This document shows positions 37,376 to 47,370 of a DNA stretch of 64,000 nt, piece after piece (positions within the stretch are counted from its first letter, which is position 1; every line of letters starts with the position of its first letter). The notes below the pieces were generated by a model, which did not search any database, was not told the DNA's origin, and saw only the letters and a list, made by a program, of their open reading frames with translations. Source of the stretch: Bdellovibrio sp. SKB1291214 (GTDB taxonomy: Bacteria; Bdellovibrionota; Bdellovibrionia; Bdellovibrionales; Bdellovibrionaceae); assembly GCF_002209355.2 (NCBI RefSeq), contig NZ_CP106855.1, forward strand, positions 930,001 through 994,000, given 5' to 3'. Made by a program: the position numbers and the translations under genes.

Positions 37376-37898
37376 TTAAGCGAAGAGTGGACGAACGCGC
37401 GCGCCCGCCTCCAAAGAGAACACACTTCCCACTCCTGCGCCAAAAACCCAAATTAATCCCATTGTTCCCACAACATCCGCTCCTAACAACAAGAAGCTGA
37501 ATATTGAAATCATGATCGCTGTTCCAAAAAACAAAAAACGTCTCTTTTCGATTAGATCAACTTCTTCAAGCGATAAGAAAAACTGAACAACAGAAACTGT
37601 TCCCGCCATATAAAAAAGACCACATGCAAACATACAGAAATTATGACCAGCTAAATTCATAAACCAGTTAGACAAAGACCAAGCTGTTCCAAAAGGATTT
37701 ACACCAAACTGATGGCATACTAAAAGAGAAACACCGCCGAATACTATCTGGCTCACCAGAAGTTTTAGGAAGACCAGGTAAGGATTGGGGAACACTTTTT
37801 TTAATCCTTTCAAGCAACATAGCTGAAGCAACCAATCCATCGCCGGAATCTACAAAATCAGTAAAGTCTTTTGAAACATTGGATTTCTTTGTATTCAC
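37376..37898 (-). pseudogene. Membrane protein gene frameshifted in an A7 run
   Basis: The first frame (37898 downward) gives MNTKKSNVSKDF ... AMLLERIKK; the second frame (to 37376) continues as VFPNPYLVFLKLLVSQIVFG and four hydrophobic segments. They join if one A is removed from the run of seven A (complement of T7 at 37796-37802). The joined protein (~173 aa) looks like a polytopic membrane protein with a polar N-terminus. Slippage or a sequencing error could restore it. No family recognised. Confidence 0.65.
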
Positions 37899-38096
37899 GG
37901 CATAACCTACCTTGGTTGTTATTTCCTCGGCATACCTATATTAGATTAGGTGAAGAATCCTGACTTTGTGACAAAATACTTCAGAGATTACAATTATGAA
38001 CGATATATGGTGTCTCAATAAGAGCCGCAATGACTCCAGGCAGTTTCTTCCGAAAATACTTGTCACAGGTCTGCTTCCCATCTCCTATTGTCAGTT

Positions 38097-39308
38097 ATGA
38101 GAATCTTCATGGTACTCTTTCTAAAGCTAACACTTCTTTCTCCCTTCGCTAGCGCGGAGGACAAGCTGAGCATTCACGCCTTTCTAGATAAGGTACAGGC
38201 TCAAAATCTTGACCTAAAAGTAGAACAAGCGAAGCTAGAGTCTGCCGAAGCACAAAGCTCTGCCATCGGCTTACCACCTCCTATGGTCAGCATTTCTAAA
38301 CTGACAGAAAAAGAAGGTAGTTCCGCTCAGGGGTTTGAAGTTTCGCAAATGATCCCATTCCCCGGGAAACTCATTAAAGATAAGTCGTCAAGAAACCTCG
38401 AAGCTCAAACTCAGAAACTCGTATTTTCAACAAAGCAGAAAGAATTGCAAAGTGAAGCAATACTGGCTTTTTACGAATACTGGGCCACTTCTGAAAAAAT
38501 ACTAATTCTAAAACAACGAAATAGAATTCTTTCCAATCACCTTAAACTCGCTCGCTCGGGAGTCCGTTCAGACAGCAGCTTGAAACTTCACTTGCTCAAG
38601 ACGGAATCTGATCTCGACCTTTTAGAAAATGATCTTGAGACTGCTAATCAAGATTTAGAAGAAAAACGATTGAAGATGGCCGTCTTGATGAATCTTCCCT
38701 CTTCTACTAAAATTCCTGAGCCTGAGGAGCCACCCCTAAGCTCTCTTCCAGCAGAACCCGAATCCACAATAGATCTTCCTCAGCTAAAAGTCAGCGAGCT
38801 CCAACTTCAAACTTTGACTACGCGTGAATCCGAAGCAAAGCAATCATGGTTTCCCGACTTCACACTCTCTTATAAAGAAATGGGCGCCACTCAGATGATG
38901 CCTCAATACTCCGAAATTATGGTAGGCATGACCTTACCATTCCTTTTCGCTTGGGAGCCTTCATCTGAAGTAAAAAAGGCCAGCGCTCAAAGGCACGAAG
39001 CAGAACTACAGTATGAAAAAATGAAGCAAGAGACCAATTCTTTAAGGTCAATTTCTTGGACCCGCGCACGTTCTATAAGAAAACAACTGACTACCTTGCA
39101 AGAAAAAATAATTCCAAAAGCACACAAGCGTATGCAGCTAATTAACAATATTGCTCCAAGAGACATGGAATCCCTCCAGGATCATCGCGAAACCATGGAG
39201 ACCTTCAGCGATTTACAACTCAAAGTGCTGGACCTTCGCTTGTCCTACGAAAAGAGTCTTTCGGAATTAGAAAAATGGATACCCATTTCGGGAGCTGCAA
39301 ATGAGTAA
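38097..39308 (+). CDS. Outer-membrane efflux channel, CusC/CzcC-like
   Basis: About 403 aa: signal peptide (MRIFMVLFLKLTLLSPFASA), then TolC-type helical repeats (e.g. EAQSSAIGLPPPMVSISK, QLTTLQEKIIPKAHKRMQL). Overlaps the adaptor gene by 8 bp. ATG 38097 chosen; TTG 38088 is the other possibility, neither has a good ribosome site. Outer-membrane component of the Cus-type pump that follows. Confidence 0.82.
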   Translation: MRIFMVLFLKLTLLSPFASAEDKLSIHAFLDKVQAQNLDLKVEQAKLESAEAQSSAIGLPPPMVSISKLTEKEGSSAQGFEVSQMIPFPGKLIKDKSSRNLEAQTQKLVFSTKQKELQSEAILAFYEYWATSEKILILKQRNRILSNHLKLARSGVRSDSSLKLHLLKTESDLDLLENDLETANQDLEEKRLKMAVLMNLPSSTKIPEPEEPPLSSLPAEPESTIDLPQLKVSELQLQTLTTRESEAKQSWFPDFTLSYKEMGATQMMPQYSEIMVGMTLPFLFAWEPSSEVKKASAQRHEAELQYEKMKQETNSLRSISWTRARSIRKQLTTLQEKIIPKAHKRMQLINNIAPRDMESLQDHRETMETFSDLQLKVLDLRLSYEKSLSELEKWIPISGAANE

Positions 39309-40140
39309 GAAACAACTTCTTATAATAATTGGAATTCTCGCTGTAGTCGGCTTTTGGATAGGCAAAAAGTATCTCGCTTCAAAAGCGAAAGTTACGAAGT
39401 CCACAATCAGTATGGCTGAAGGAAGCTCCTACTTTACCTGCCCCATGCATCCGTTTATCCATATAGATAAGCCTGGCAAATGTCCCATTTGTCATATGGA
39501 TCTTGTAAAGGTGGAGGCAAAGGCTGCGGAAATCCAAACTGCAAAAAATGCGCTAACTCAAAGTCGCGGCAATGTGGTATCGCCTCCAAACCTTTTATCC
39601 TTAGTTGGCGTTACAAAACACAAAGTTGAAAAAATGGATCTCACAATCAAACTTCCCGTTGGAGGACGATTTAACTCTTCTCGCAGTGTATCCTTCCAGG
39701 TCTACGAACAAGATCTTGGTTTTTTAAAATCCGGTTTGAAATTTAAAGGCATATCTCCTTCGCGACCTGATGAAATCCTAAATGGAATCATCACATATAT
39801 TGATAGCATCATTGATCCCAGCAGCCGCACCGTACGAGTTGTTGGACAACTTAGCGACGGTAGATCAGTACCTGCCGAAGCAACCTTTGAGGGCAGCATT
39901 GAAATTGCCCTCAAGAATAGAATTGCAATACCAGAAAGCGCCGTCTTACACACTGGGACGCAAGATTTAGTCTATGTTTTCTCGTCGGATAATGTATTAA
40001 CCGCAAGAGCTGTAAAATTGGGAGCGCACTCTCAAGATTATTATGAAATCACTGACGGACTTCTTGAAGGCGAAGAGATTTCGAGTGGTCCAAACTTCCT
40101 TATCGATTCTGAAGCAAGAATCAGAGGAACTTCACAATGA
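39301..40140 (+). CDS. cusB: CusB-like adaptor with heavy-metal-binding domain, short form
   Basis: 279 aa versus ~400 for CusB. One N-terminal membrane/signal segment, then the heavy-metal-binding motif YFTCPMHPFIH ... CPICHMDL (about 40-65), then the membrane-fusion C-terminal barrels. The lipoyl/alpha-hairpin part between them is missing, as in the other two adaptors in this cargo. Overlaps both neighbours by a few bp (ATGA type). Confidence 0.78.
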   Translation: MSKKQLLIIIGILAVVGFWIGKKYLASKAKVTKSTISMAEGSSYFTCPMHPFIHIDKPGKCPICHMDLVKVEAKAAEIQTAKNALTQSRGNVVSPPNLLSLVGVTKHKVEKMDLTIKLPVGGRFNSSRSVSFQVYEQDLGFLKSGLKFKGISPSRPDEILNGIITYIDSIIDPSSRTVRVVGQLSDGRSVPAEATFEGSIEIALKNRIAIPESAVLHTGTQDLVYVFSSDNVLTARAVKLGAHSQDYYEITDGLLEGEEISSGPNFLIDSEARIRGTSQ

Positions 40141-43100
40141 TTAAAAGAATTATTGAGTTCTCGGCGCACAGTCGTTTTCTTGTCCTTACGGTGGTCGCCA
40201 TTTTTATGGCAATTGGATACTATTCTCTCAAACGCATTCCTGTCGACGCTATTCCTGATCTTTCAGATACCCAAGTCATTATCTATTCACGCTGGGACCG
40301 TTCTCCTGATGTGGTAGAAAATCAAGTCACCTATCCTATTGTATCGTCTCTCTTAGGAGCGCCAAAGATAAAATCCGTTCGTGGTTTTTCAGATTACGGA
40401 TACTCTTACGTTTACGTTATTTTCGAGGATGGAACTGATCTTTATTGGGCGCGAAGTCGCGTTCTTGAAAATCTCAATCGCATTTCCTCTCAACTGCCTC
40501 AAGGAGTTAAAACAGAAATCGGGCCCGATGCCACGAGTGTGGGCTGGGTTTACCAATATGTTCTACAAGATCAATCAGGAAAATTAAATCCGGCAGAGCT
40601 TCGCAGCCTTCAAGACTGGAATCTTCGCTTTCAGCTTCAATCAGTTCCCGGAGTGGCCGAAGTCGCCTCGGTCGGTGGCTTTGTTAAGCAATATCAAGTC
40701 AAAGTTGACCCCCGAAAACTTGATCTTTATCAGGTGACTTTTTCACAGGTCATGGATGCCATAAAAAATGCCAATCAAGAAAGCGGCGCTAGAACTATCG
40801 AGTATTCTGGAACGGAAGCGATGATTCGAAGCAGAGGTCTTGTTGAAAACACTGAGGACCTTGAAAAAGCTGTCGTCACCTACAACTTAAAAAGTAGAGC
40901 CCCTATTTTAGTAAAACAAGTTGCTACAGTTTCTGTTGGTCCTGAAATACGTCGAGGAATCACTGACTTTAATGGTCTTGGCGATGCAGTTGGCGGAATC
41001 ATTGTTATGCGCCAAGGAGAAGATGCACCTGCCGTAATTCAAAGAGTTAAAGACAAGCTCACCGACATCCAAAAGACCCTTCCTGAAGGAGTCAAAGTCA
41101 TCTCTGTCTATGATCGCTCAGACCTTATTGACCGAGCTATCAAGACTTTACGTGGAACTCTCGTCGAAGAGCTAATTGTCGTTAGCATTATCATTCTAAT
41201 ATTTCTATGGCACATTCCATCTGCCTTGGTTCCCATTGTTACCATTCCCATCTCTGTCCTTCTTGCATTCATTCCACTTTATCTCATGGGCCAAAGCTCA
41301 AATATTATGTCCCTTGCAGGTATCGCAATTTCTATTGGGGTGTTAGTCGACGGAGCCATCGTTGAGGTAGAGAACGCCTATCGGAAAATTCAACATTGGG
41401 ACGAGGGCGGGCGAAAGGAGGACTTCTTTCATGTCCGTCTAGAGGCTTTAAAAGAAGTTGGGCCTTCGGTCTTTTTCTCTCTTTTAGTGATTGCTGTTGC
41501 TTTCATTCCTATATTCACTCTCGTGGACCAAGAAGGCCGTCTCTTTCGCCCTTTAGCTCTTTCAAAAAACTTAGCAATGGCAATTGCTGCGATTTTGGCC
41601 ATCACTCTTGATCCTGCTATGCGAATGATGTTTGCGAGAGCAGACAAATTTAAAGGCCCTTATCCGTGGCTTAATAAGATTGGCGACGCCACTCTTGTCG
41701 GAACCTACTACTCCGAACATAAACATCCCATTAGCCGTCGTTTGTTTGCTTGGTACGAGCCTGCCATTCACTGGGTGCTTGATCACAAAAAAACAACCCT
41801 CTCCTTAGCATTTGTGGGCGTCTTATCCATAATTCCAGGCTTTATGATGCTAGGCTCTGAATTCATGCCGACTCTTCATGAGGGAAGTCTTCTGTATATG
41901 CCGACTGCACTTCCCGGGCTTTCTGTGAGTGAGGCACAAAAGATTTTAACAACCCAGGATCAGATACTCAAATCCTTCCCCGAGGTAGACACCGTCTTTG
42001 GAAAAGCAGGAAGAGCCGAGACCTCAACAGATACAGCTCCGATTAGCATGGTGGAAACAACCATAGTCTTAAAACCAAAATCAGAATGGAGAAGGTTCGA
42101 CCGTTGGTATTCCTTTTTACCAAATTTTTTGAAACCACCATTTGAGAGAATTTGGCCTGAGACCATTAGTGAAGAAATACTTGTCGAAGAAATGAATGAG
42201 CAGCTCGCGTTCATTGGTATGCCCAATATTTGGACGATGCCAATTAAAAACAGAATCGACATGCTTTCCACTGGAATCCGCAGTCCCATCGGTGTGAAAA
42301 TTTTTGGAAAAGACTTAAGAGAAATACAAAAGATCGGCCAGAACATTGAGCGTATCTTAAAGCCTCTAGATGGAACCCGCACAGTCGTCGCCGAGCGCAT
42401 TGCCAGTGGTTATTTCCTCGATGTTGATTTTAACCGAAATTCGCTTCAACAATACGGTCTCTCTCTAAAGGATGCACAAGATCAGGCGATGGCAGCTATC
42501 GGCGGTGAAAACGTTTCTCAAACTCTTTCCTCTAGAGAGCGCTATCCAATTCAGGTTCGGTTCGCCCCAGCTTTCAGGCAGGATATTGAATCTATTAAAA
42601 GGGTTCTGATTTCATCTCCAACCGGAGCGCAAATACCACTTTCACAAATAGCAAAGGTTCATTACGTGGAAGGCGCTTCGATGATTCGGGATGAAAATGC
42701 CCAACTCGTAGGCTATGTTTATGTGGACATTGATCCCGATAAAGTAGACATCGGATCTTATGTAAATACGGCAAAAAAAGCTTTGTCAGAACAACTGAAA
42801 ATTCCAGAAGGATATCTAATCTCATGGAGCGGTCAGTTTGAAAATATGGAACGCGTAAAAGAGCGTCTCAAAATCGTCATTCCACTGACACTTCTGCTCA
42901 TAATTTTTCTCCTTCATCTAAATACAAAATCCTGGCCTAAAACGGGCATTATCCTTCTTGCTATCCCATTTTCCCTCGTTGGGGCTGTATGGCTACTGGT
43001 GGCTTTGGGATACAATATGTCGATTGCTGCATGGGTAGGAATGATCGCACTAATGGGGCTCGATGCAGAAACAGGCGTTTTCATGCTGATGTATTTAGAT

Positions 43101-43415
43101 CTGGCCTATGAGGATCACGTTCGTAAAGGCCAGATGAATAATCATGAAGATCTGAAAAATGCCATCATCGAAGGGGCCGTTCACCGCGTAAGACCAAAGC
43201 TAATGACTGTCTCTGCCCTCTTTGTAGGACTAATTCCTATTATGTGGTCAGTGGGAGCTGGCGCTGATGTGATGAAACGAATAGCGGCCCCTATGATCGG
43301 AGGTCTTATCACTTCATTCCTTTTAGAGCTACTGATCTATCCAGTTATTTACTATATTTGGAAGTCCAAAGAACAATTCAAAATCAAATTTAATTTTATG
43401 GGAGAACAAAAATGA
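40137..43415 (+). CDS. cusA: Copper/silver RND efflux pump CusA
   Basis: 1092 aa, 12 membrane helices. The three Met residues that shuttle Cu(I)/Ag(I) in E. coli CusA are all recognisable: LLYMPTALPG, ISMVETTI and RIDMLSTGI. The proton-relay helix reads IGVLVDGAIVEVENA. This identifies monovalent Cu/Ag transport and separates it from the two Czc-type pumps. Overlaps cusB and the cupredoxin gene. Confidence 0.93.
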   Translation: MIKRIIEFSAHSRFLVLTVVAIFMAIGYYSLKRIPVDAIPDLSDTQVIIYSRWDRSPDVVENQVTYPIVSSLLGAPKIKSVRGFSDYGYSYVYVIFEDGTDLYWARSRVLENLNRISSQLPQGVKTEIGPDATSVGWVYQYVLQDQSGKLNPAELRSLQDWNLRFQLQSVPGVAEVASVGGFVKQYQVKVDPRKLDLYQVTFSQVMDAIKNANQESGARTIEYSGTEAMIRSRGLVENTEDLEKAVVTYNLKSRAPILVKQVATVSVGPEIRRGITDFNGLGDAVGGIIVMRQGEDAPAVIQRVKDKLTDIQKTLPEGVKVISVYDRSDLIDRAIKTLRGTLVEELIVVSIIILIFLWHIPSALVPIVTIPISVLLAFIPLYLMGQSSNIMSLAGIAISIGVLVDGAIVEVENAYRKIQHWDEGGRKEDFFHVRLEALKEVGPSVFFSLLVIAVAFIPIFTLVDQEGRLFRPLALSKNLAMAIAAILAITLDPAMRMMFARADKFKGPYPWLNKIGDATLVGTYYSEHKHPISRRLFAWYEPAIHWVLDHKKTTLSLAFVGVLSIIPGFMMLGSEFMPTLHEGSLLYMPTALPGLSVSEAQKILTTQDQILKSFPEVDTVFGKAGRAETSTDTAPISMVETTIVLKPKSEWRRFDRWYSFLPNFLKPPFERIWPETISEEILVEEMNEQLAFIGMPNIWTMPIKNRIDMLSTGIRSPIGVKIFGKDLREIQKIGQNIERILKPLDGTRTVVAERIASGYFLDVDFNRNSLQQYGLSLKDAQDQAMAAIGGENVSQTLSSRERYPIQVRFAPAFRQDIESIKRVLISSPTGAQIPLSQIAKVHYVEGASMIRDENAQLVGYVYVDIDPDKVDIGSYVNTAKKALSEQLKIPEGYLISWSGQFENMERVKERLKIVIPLTLLLIIFLLHLNTKSWPKTGIILLAIPFSLVGAVWLLVALGYNMSIAAWVGMIALMGLDAETGVFMLMYLDLAYEDHVRKGQMNNHEDLKNAIIEGAVHRVRPKLMTVSALFVGLIPIMWSVGAGADVMKRIAAPMIGGLITSFLLELLIYPVIYYIWKSKEQFKIKFNFMGEQK

Positions 43416-43750
43416 AAAGTATAATGTTTTTGATTGCCGTTGTATTTGCAGGCCCAAGCCTTTTTGCAGCAAAGGATGTTACGCCTGCACAAATCATAGA
43501 AATCTCAGTAACCGAAAATGGGTTCGAGCCAAGTCAAATTGATGTAAAGGCCGGGGTTCCTGTCATACTCAAGGTAACTAGAAAGACTGATGCTACTTGT
43601 GCTACCGAATTACAAATTCCGTCAAAAAAGATTAAAAAAGATCTTCCCTTAAATAAAACAGTGACATTTGATATAGGAAAGCTCGACAAAGGCAATCTCC
43701 CTTATGCTTGCGGGATGGATATGCTTAAAGGAAACTTGCATATTAAATAA
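43412..43750 (+). CDS. Periplasmic cupredoxin-like protein (CusF role)
   Basis: 112 aa with signal peptide. Cupredoxin-type beta-sandwich (VTENGFEPSQIDVKAGVPVILKV), a Cys (TCATEL) and a C-terminal segment PYACGMDMLKG with Cys and Met residues near the copper-site position. Last gene of the cusCBA set; likely carries copper to the pump like CusF. A terminator follows. Confidence 0.8.
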   Translation: MKSIMFLIAVVFAGPSLFAAKDVTPAQIIEISVTENGFEPSQIDVKAGVPVILKVTRKTDATCATELQIPSKKIKKDLPLNKTVTFDIGKLDKGNLPYACGMDMLKGNLHIK

Positions 43751-43760
43751 AAAAACTAAA

Positions 43761-43785
43761 GGGCGCGGTAAACCGCAGCCCTTTT
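43761..43785 (+). terminator. Terminator of the Cus operon (bidirectional)
   Basis: Stem GGGC-GCGG / CCGC-a-GCCC with a TAAA loop and TTTT after it. It also lies at the end of the convergent CzcA gene, on the minus strand, so may serve both. Confidence 0.75.
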
Positions 43786-43791
43786 CCCACT

Positions 43792-46700
43792 CTACTTATC
43801 TGAGTTTTTCAAAGTCTCGGTTTTCATAAACCGCTCGAACATCAAATACAGTACTGGCAATACCACCAATGTCAGGATTGTTGCAGAAAACAATCCCCCA
43901 ATCACAACGCTGGCTAGAGGACGCTGAACTTCAGCCCCGACACCCGTTGAAAGCATCATCGGTATAAAGCCGAAAATGGCAACTAAAGCAGTCATCAATA
44001 CAGGTCGAATTCGCAAAGATGTCCCTCTTCGCACAAGTTCAAGACCGCTGAGTCCCTGGCGTTGTAAATCATTGAAGCAATTAACAAGAACTACACCGTT
44101 CAAAACAGAAATACCTGAGAGAGCAATAAATCCGATCCCTGCAGAAATACTAAATGGAAGACCATTAAGCTTAAGGCCCAAAACTCCACCAACCAACGCA
44201 AGTGGAACTCCGACAAAAACCAAAATGGTTTGCATAACATTTCCAAATGCCCAGAATACCATCGCAAGAACAAGGAAAAGCGCCACTGGAGCAAAAATCA
44301 TTAACCTTGCGCGCGCCTCTTGAAGGTTTTGGAAGTTCCCACCCCACTCCAAATAATAACCAGGTGGAAGCTTCATTTCCTTATTCACAACCGTTTGAGC
44401 ATTCTTGACGAATGTTTCTGTATCCACTCCACGCGGATTTATCATTACAGCCGCTCTACGCTTAGATTGTTCGCGATTGATAACGCCATAAGTCTCATCA
44501 AACTGTATCGAAGCGACTTGCTTAAGAGGGATTGTAGAGCGCTCTCCAATCTGCACGGGAAGAGTCTTTAGCTTCACTAAGTCCGAACGATCATCCTCAT
44601 TCAAACGAACAAGAATAGGATAGCGTCTCACACCATCAAACAGATAACCGGCCTCTTCACCGCCCAGGGCGATTTGTACCGTTTCTAAAACTTCACGCTT
44701 TGGTACTCCAAGATTTGCAAGCAGACCTGTATCAGGGCTGACTTTCAGAATAGGTGATGTTCCCTGCATCTCCGCCTCTACGTCTCCTGCTCCAGGAACT
44801 TTACGAATGACGTCTGCAAGTTTTTGGGTCAGTTCAGTTAGCTTCTCCATATCGTCACCAAATACTTTGACGGAGATATCGGCTCTTGTACCCTCTAGCA
44901 TTTCGTTAAAACGCATTTGGATAGGCTGACTGACAAGCACGCGTTGTCCGGGAATCTCTTCCTCCAACCTCTCTACGATATGTTGTGTAACTTGGGACCA
45001 AGTTTTTGCGCCGTTATCTTTGGGCCACAGTGACCGATCTTTAAACATCACAAATGTGTCGGAAAGATTTACTCCCATCGGATCAGTTGCAACTTCACCT
45101 GTACCAATGCGACTAAAAACAGATTCTACTTGTGGAAATTCCTCGATAATTTTTTGCGACTTCCTTTGAAGATCAATTGATCTATCCAAACCAATATTAA
45201 CTGGTCTCACAAACTGAATCGTTCTTGAAGCTTCATCCATTTGCGGAACGAACTCGCCTCCGAGAGTCGTAAAGACTATACCGGCTACGACGACTGACAA
45301 AATACCCATACCAATCGTAATAGCTCGCTGCTTTAAGAAGAAATTAAGCACTGGGCGGTAAAGTCTTTCTGCTTGCCTCATTAACCATGGATCTTTTTCT
45401 TTTGCACTTCCGCCCAGCCAAAGACTTGCAAGAGCTGGAACGGTAGAAAATGACAAAATGAGTGCTGAGAACACCGCAATAGCAAATGTTGCTGCCATCG
45501 GCTTAAACATCTTGCCTTCAATACCAGCAAGAGCAAGCACAGGAAGGAAAACCACTACAACAATAAGCTCTCCGAAACCAGCTGCAGTTCGAATCTCCAC
45601 AGTTGCTTCATAGACCGTTGATTGAACTTCTTCCTTTGTCAGACTACGCTTGCGGGCCTTCACAGCATCGTGAATTTTTCGCACGCTATGATCTAGAACA
45701 ATAACCGCGCCATCCACGATAATCCCGAAATCCAATGCTCCCAAGCTCAAAAGATTTCCAGAGATACCAAAATACTTCATCGCAATAAAAGTTATGAGCA
45801 GCGACAATGGAATTACGAACGCCGTGATAACGGCAGCACGGATATTACCCAATAGAAGCAAAAGGACAATAATCACCAGGCTCGCACCGAAAAGCAGGTT
45901 GTGTTCAATCGTCCCAAGCGTCTTATTCACAAGCTCGGAGCGATCATAAAGCACTTTGATTTCCATTCCTTCTGGCAAACCCTTTTTGATTTCCTCAAGG
46001 CGCTCAGCTACACGAATTGAAACATCACGGCTATTTTCCCCCATTAGCATGAGCACAGTTCCAAGAACTGCTTCATTTGAACCGATAATTGCAGCACCCG
46101 TTCTCAACTCAGAAGCGAGTGTGACCTTTGCAACGTCCTTGATAAGGATCGTTTTGAGTGCATCCAAATTCTTGATAGGGGTATTTTCAATCTCATCAAT
46201 ATCAGAAAGAAGGCCACTTCCTTGAACTAAAAATTGCTCACTTGTCTGTTGAATGTAGCCGCCGCCAACATTTTGGTTGGTGGCATTGAGTGCCTCTACG
46301 ATTTCGTGAAAACTAATTCCATAGCGAGCAAGCTTCACAGGATCTGGCTGGACATGATATTGCTTTTCGAAACCACCGATTGTGTTGATTTCAGCAACTC
46401 CAGGAACAGTCAAGAGTCGTGGTTTTACATACCACTCCTGAATGGATCTTTCTTCCATCAATTGCGCTAATCGTTTTTCGCCCTTTTCAGGATTTTTAGA
46501 TTCAATTGAATAAAAGAAGACTTCGCCAAGTCCCGTGCTGATTGGACCTAACTTTGGATGAACTCCTTTCGGAAGCTCATTTGAGAGCCCTTGTAGGCGC
46601 TCAGAGACCATTTGGCGCGCGCGATAAATATCTGCACCATCATGAAAAACAACATTTACAACTGACAGCCCAAAGCGACTTAGTGATCGAACCTGTTTAA

Positions 46701-46935
46701 CACCCGCGATACCCGCCATAGAGTTTTCAACAGGGAAGGTAACATTCCTTTCAACTTCTTCAGCGGACAGGCCTCCAATAGTTGAAAATACTTGAACTTG
46801 GGTATCAGTAATATCCGGAACTGCATCAATTGAAAGATGGCTAAAACTATACCAGCCCAGACCCGCGAGAAGCGCGGTCATAAAAAGAACTACGCCACGA
46901 TGATAGACAGAGAAATGAATAATTCGATTTATCAT
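43792..46935 (-). CDS. czcA: RND heavy-metal efflux pump CzcA (module 2)
   Basis: 1047 aa, same layout as module 1. Proton-relay helix LGALDFGIIVDGAVIVLDHSV: both Asp kept, third acidic position is Asp. Divalent-cation type. Paralogous to the module 1 pump but with a different codon texture. Read leftward in the operon arsR-czcC-czcB-czcA. Confidence 0.92.
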   Translation of the reverse strand: MINRIIHFSVYHRGVVLFMTALLAGLGWYSFSHLSIDAVPDITDTQVQVFSTIGGLSAEEVERNVTFPVENSMAGIAGVKQVRSLSRFGLSVVNVVFHDGADIYRARQMVSERLQGLSNELPKGVHPKLGPISTGLGEVFFYSIESKNPEKGEKRLAQLMEERSIQEWYVKPRLLTVPGVAEINTIGGFEKQYHVQPDPVKLARYGISFHEIVEALNATNQNVGGGYIQQTSEQFLVQGSGLLSDIDEIENTPIKNLDALKTILIKDVAKVTLASELRTGAAIIGSNEAVLGTVLMLMGENSRDVSIRVAERLEEIKKGLPEGMEIKVLYDRSELVNKTLGTIEHNLLFGASLVIIVLLLLLGNIRAAVITAFVIPLSLLITFIAMKYFGISGNLLSLGALDFGIIVDGAVIVLDHSVRKIHDAVKARKRSLTKEEVQSTVYEATVEIRTAAGFGELIVVVVFLPVLALAGIEGKMFKPMAATFAIAVFSALILSFSTVPALASLWLGGSAKEKDPWLMRQAERLYRPVLNFFLKQRAITIGMGILSVVVAGIVFTTLGGEFVPQMDEASRTIQFVRPVNIGLDRSIDLQRKSQKIIEEFPQVESVFSRIGTGEVATDPMGVNLSDTFVMFKDRSLWPKDNGAKTWSQVTQHIVERLEEEIPGQRVLVSQPIQMRFNEMLEGTRADISVKVFGDDMEKLTELTQKLADVIRKVPGAGDVEAEMQGTSPILKVSPDTGLLANLGVPKREVLETVQIALGGEEAGYLFDGVRRYPILVRLNEDDRSDLVKLKTLPVQIGERSTIPLKQVASIQFDETYGVINREQSKRRAAVMINPRGVDTETFVKNAQTVVNKEMKLPPGYYLEWGGNFQNLQEARARLMIFAPVALFLVLAMVFWAFGNVMQTILVFVGVPLALVGGVLGLKLNGLPFSISAGIGFIALSGISVLNGVVLVNCFNDLQRQGLSGLELVRRGTSLRIRPVLMTALVAIFGFIPMMLSTGVGAEVQRPLASVVIGGLFSATILTLVVLPVLYLMFERFMKTETLKNSDK

Positions 46936-46938
46936 AAA

Positions 46939-47370
46939 TTAATCCGCGCAAGCATCAGCTTCAGGCCCAAATACGTCGAGATCTATAACTCGAATCAGCC
47001 CAGCATTTTTAATTACAATTCGATCCCCAGGTAAAATATCTTTCGATGTAAAATGAGCGAGCGATCCTTGAATACCTGGCTCAATTTCTACCATCTTAAA
47101 CCACCCTGCCCGTTCTCTATAAACAGCAGAGAAATCTTGAAAGTGAACCAACGATGAAGCTGGAACTACCAAAGCGGATTTTTCAGCGACCTTCAAAAAC
47201 TCGAGCTCCAGATTATTGAGTGCCTTTTCTGAAAGCTTAAGACCTTCTTTTTCGGAGGCTTCAATCACAGCTTTTCCAGGGCCAACCCTGCCCTTTTTTC
47301 CTTCTTCCGCTTCCTCTGCAAAACCTTTAAAAGTGAAAAGAATCATTGCAACAAGTAAAAAATATTTCAT
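46939..47370 (-). CDS. czcB: Very short CzcB-type adaptor (module 2)
   Basis: 143 aa. Signal peptide (MKYFLLVAMILFTFKGFA), a few Glu/Gly/Lys residues instead of the His-rich run of module 1, then the same C-terminal membrane-fusion core (GLKLSEKALNNLELEFLKV to GDRIVIKNAGLIRVI). AAAGGA precedes ATG 47370; a longer frame begins at 47418. No hairpin or lipoyl domain. Confidence 0.72.
   Translation of the reverse strand: MKYFLLVAMILFTFKGFAEEAEEGKKGRVGPGKAVIEASEKEGLKLSEKALNNLELEFLKVAEKSALVVPASSLVHFQDFSAVYRERAGWFKMVEIEPGIQGSLAHFTSKDILPGDRIVIKNAGLIRVIDLDVFGPEADACAD

Noticed and set aside
37790-37810. Programmed -1 frameshift at the A7 run
   Set aside because: The required change is removal of one base (+1 direction); the phase does not match the A-AAA-AAG slippery heptamer.
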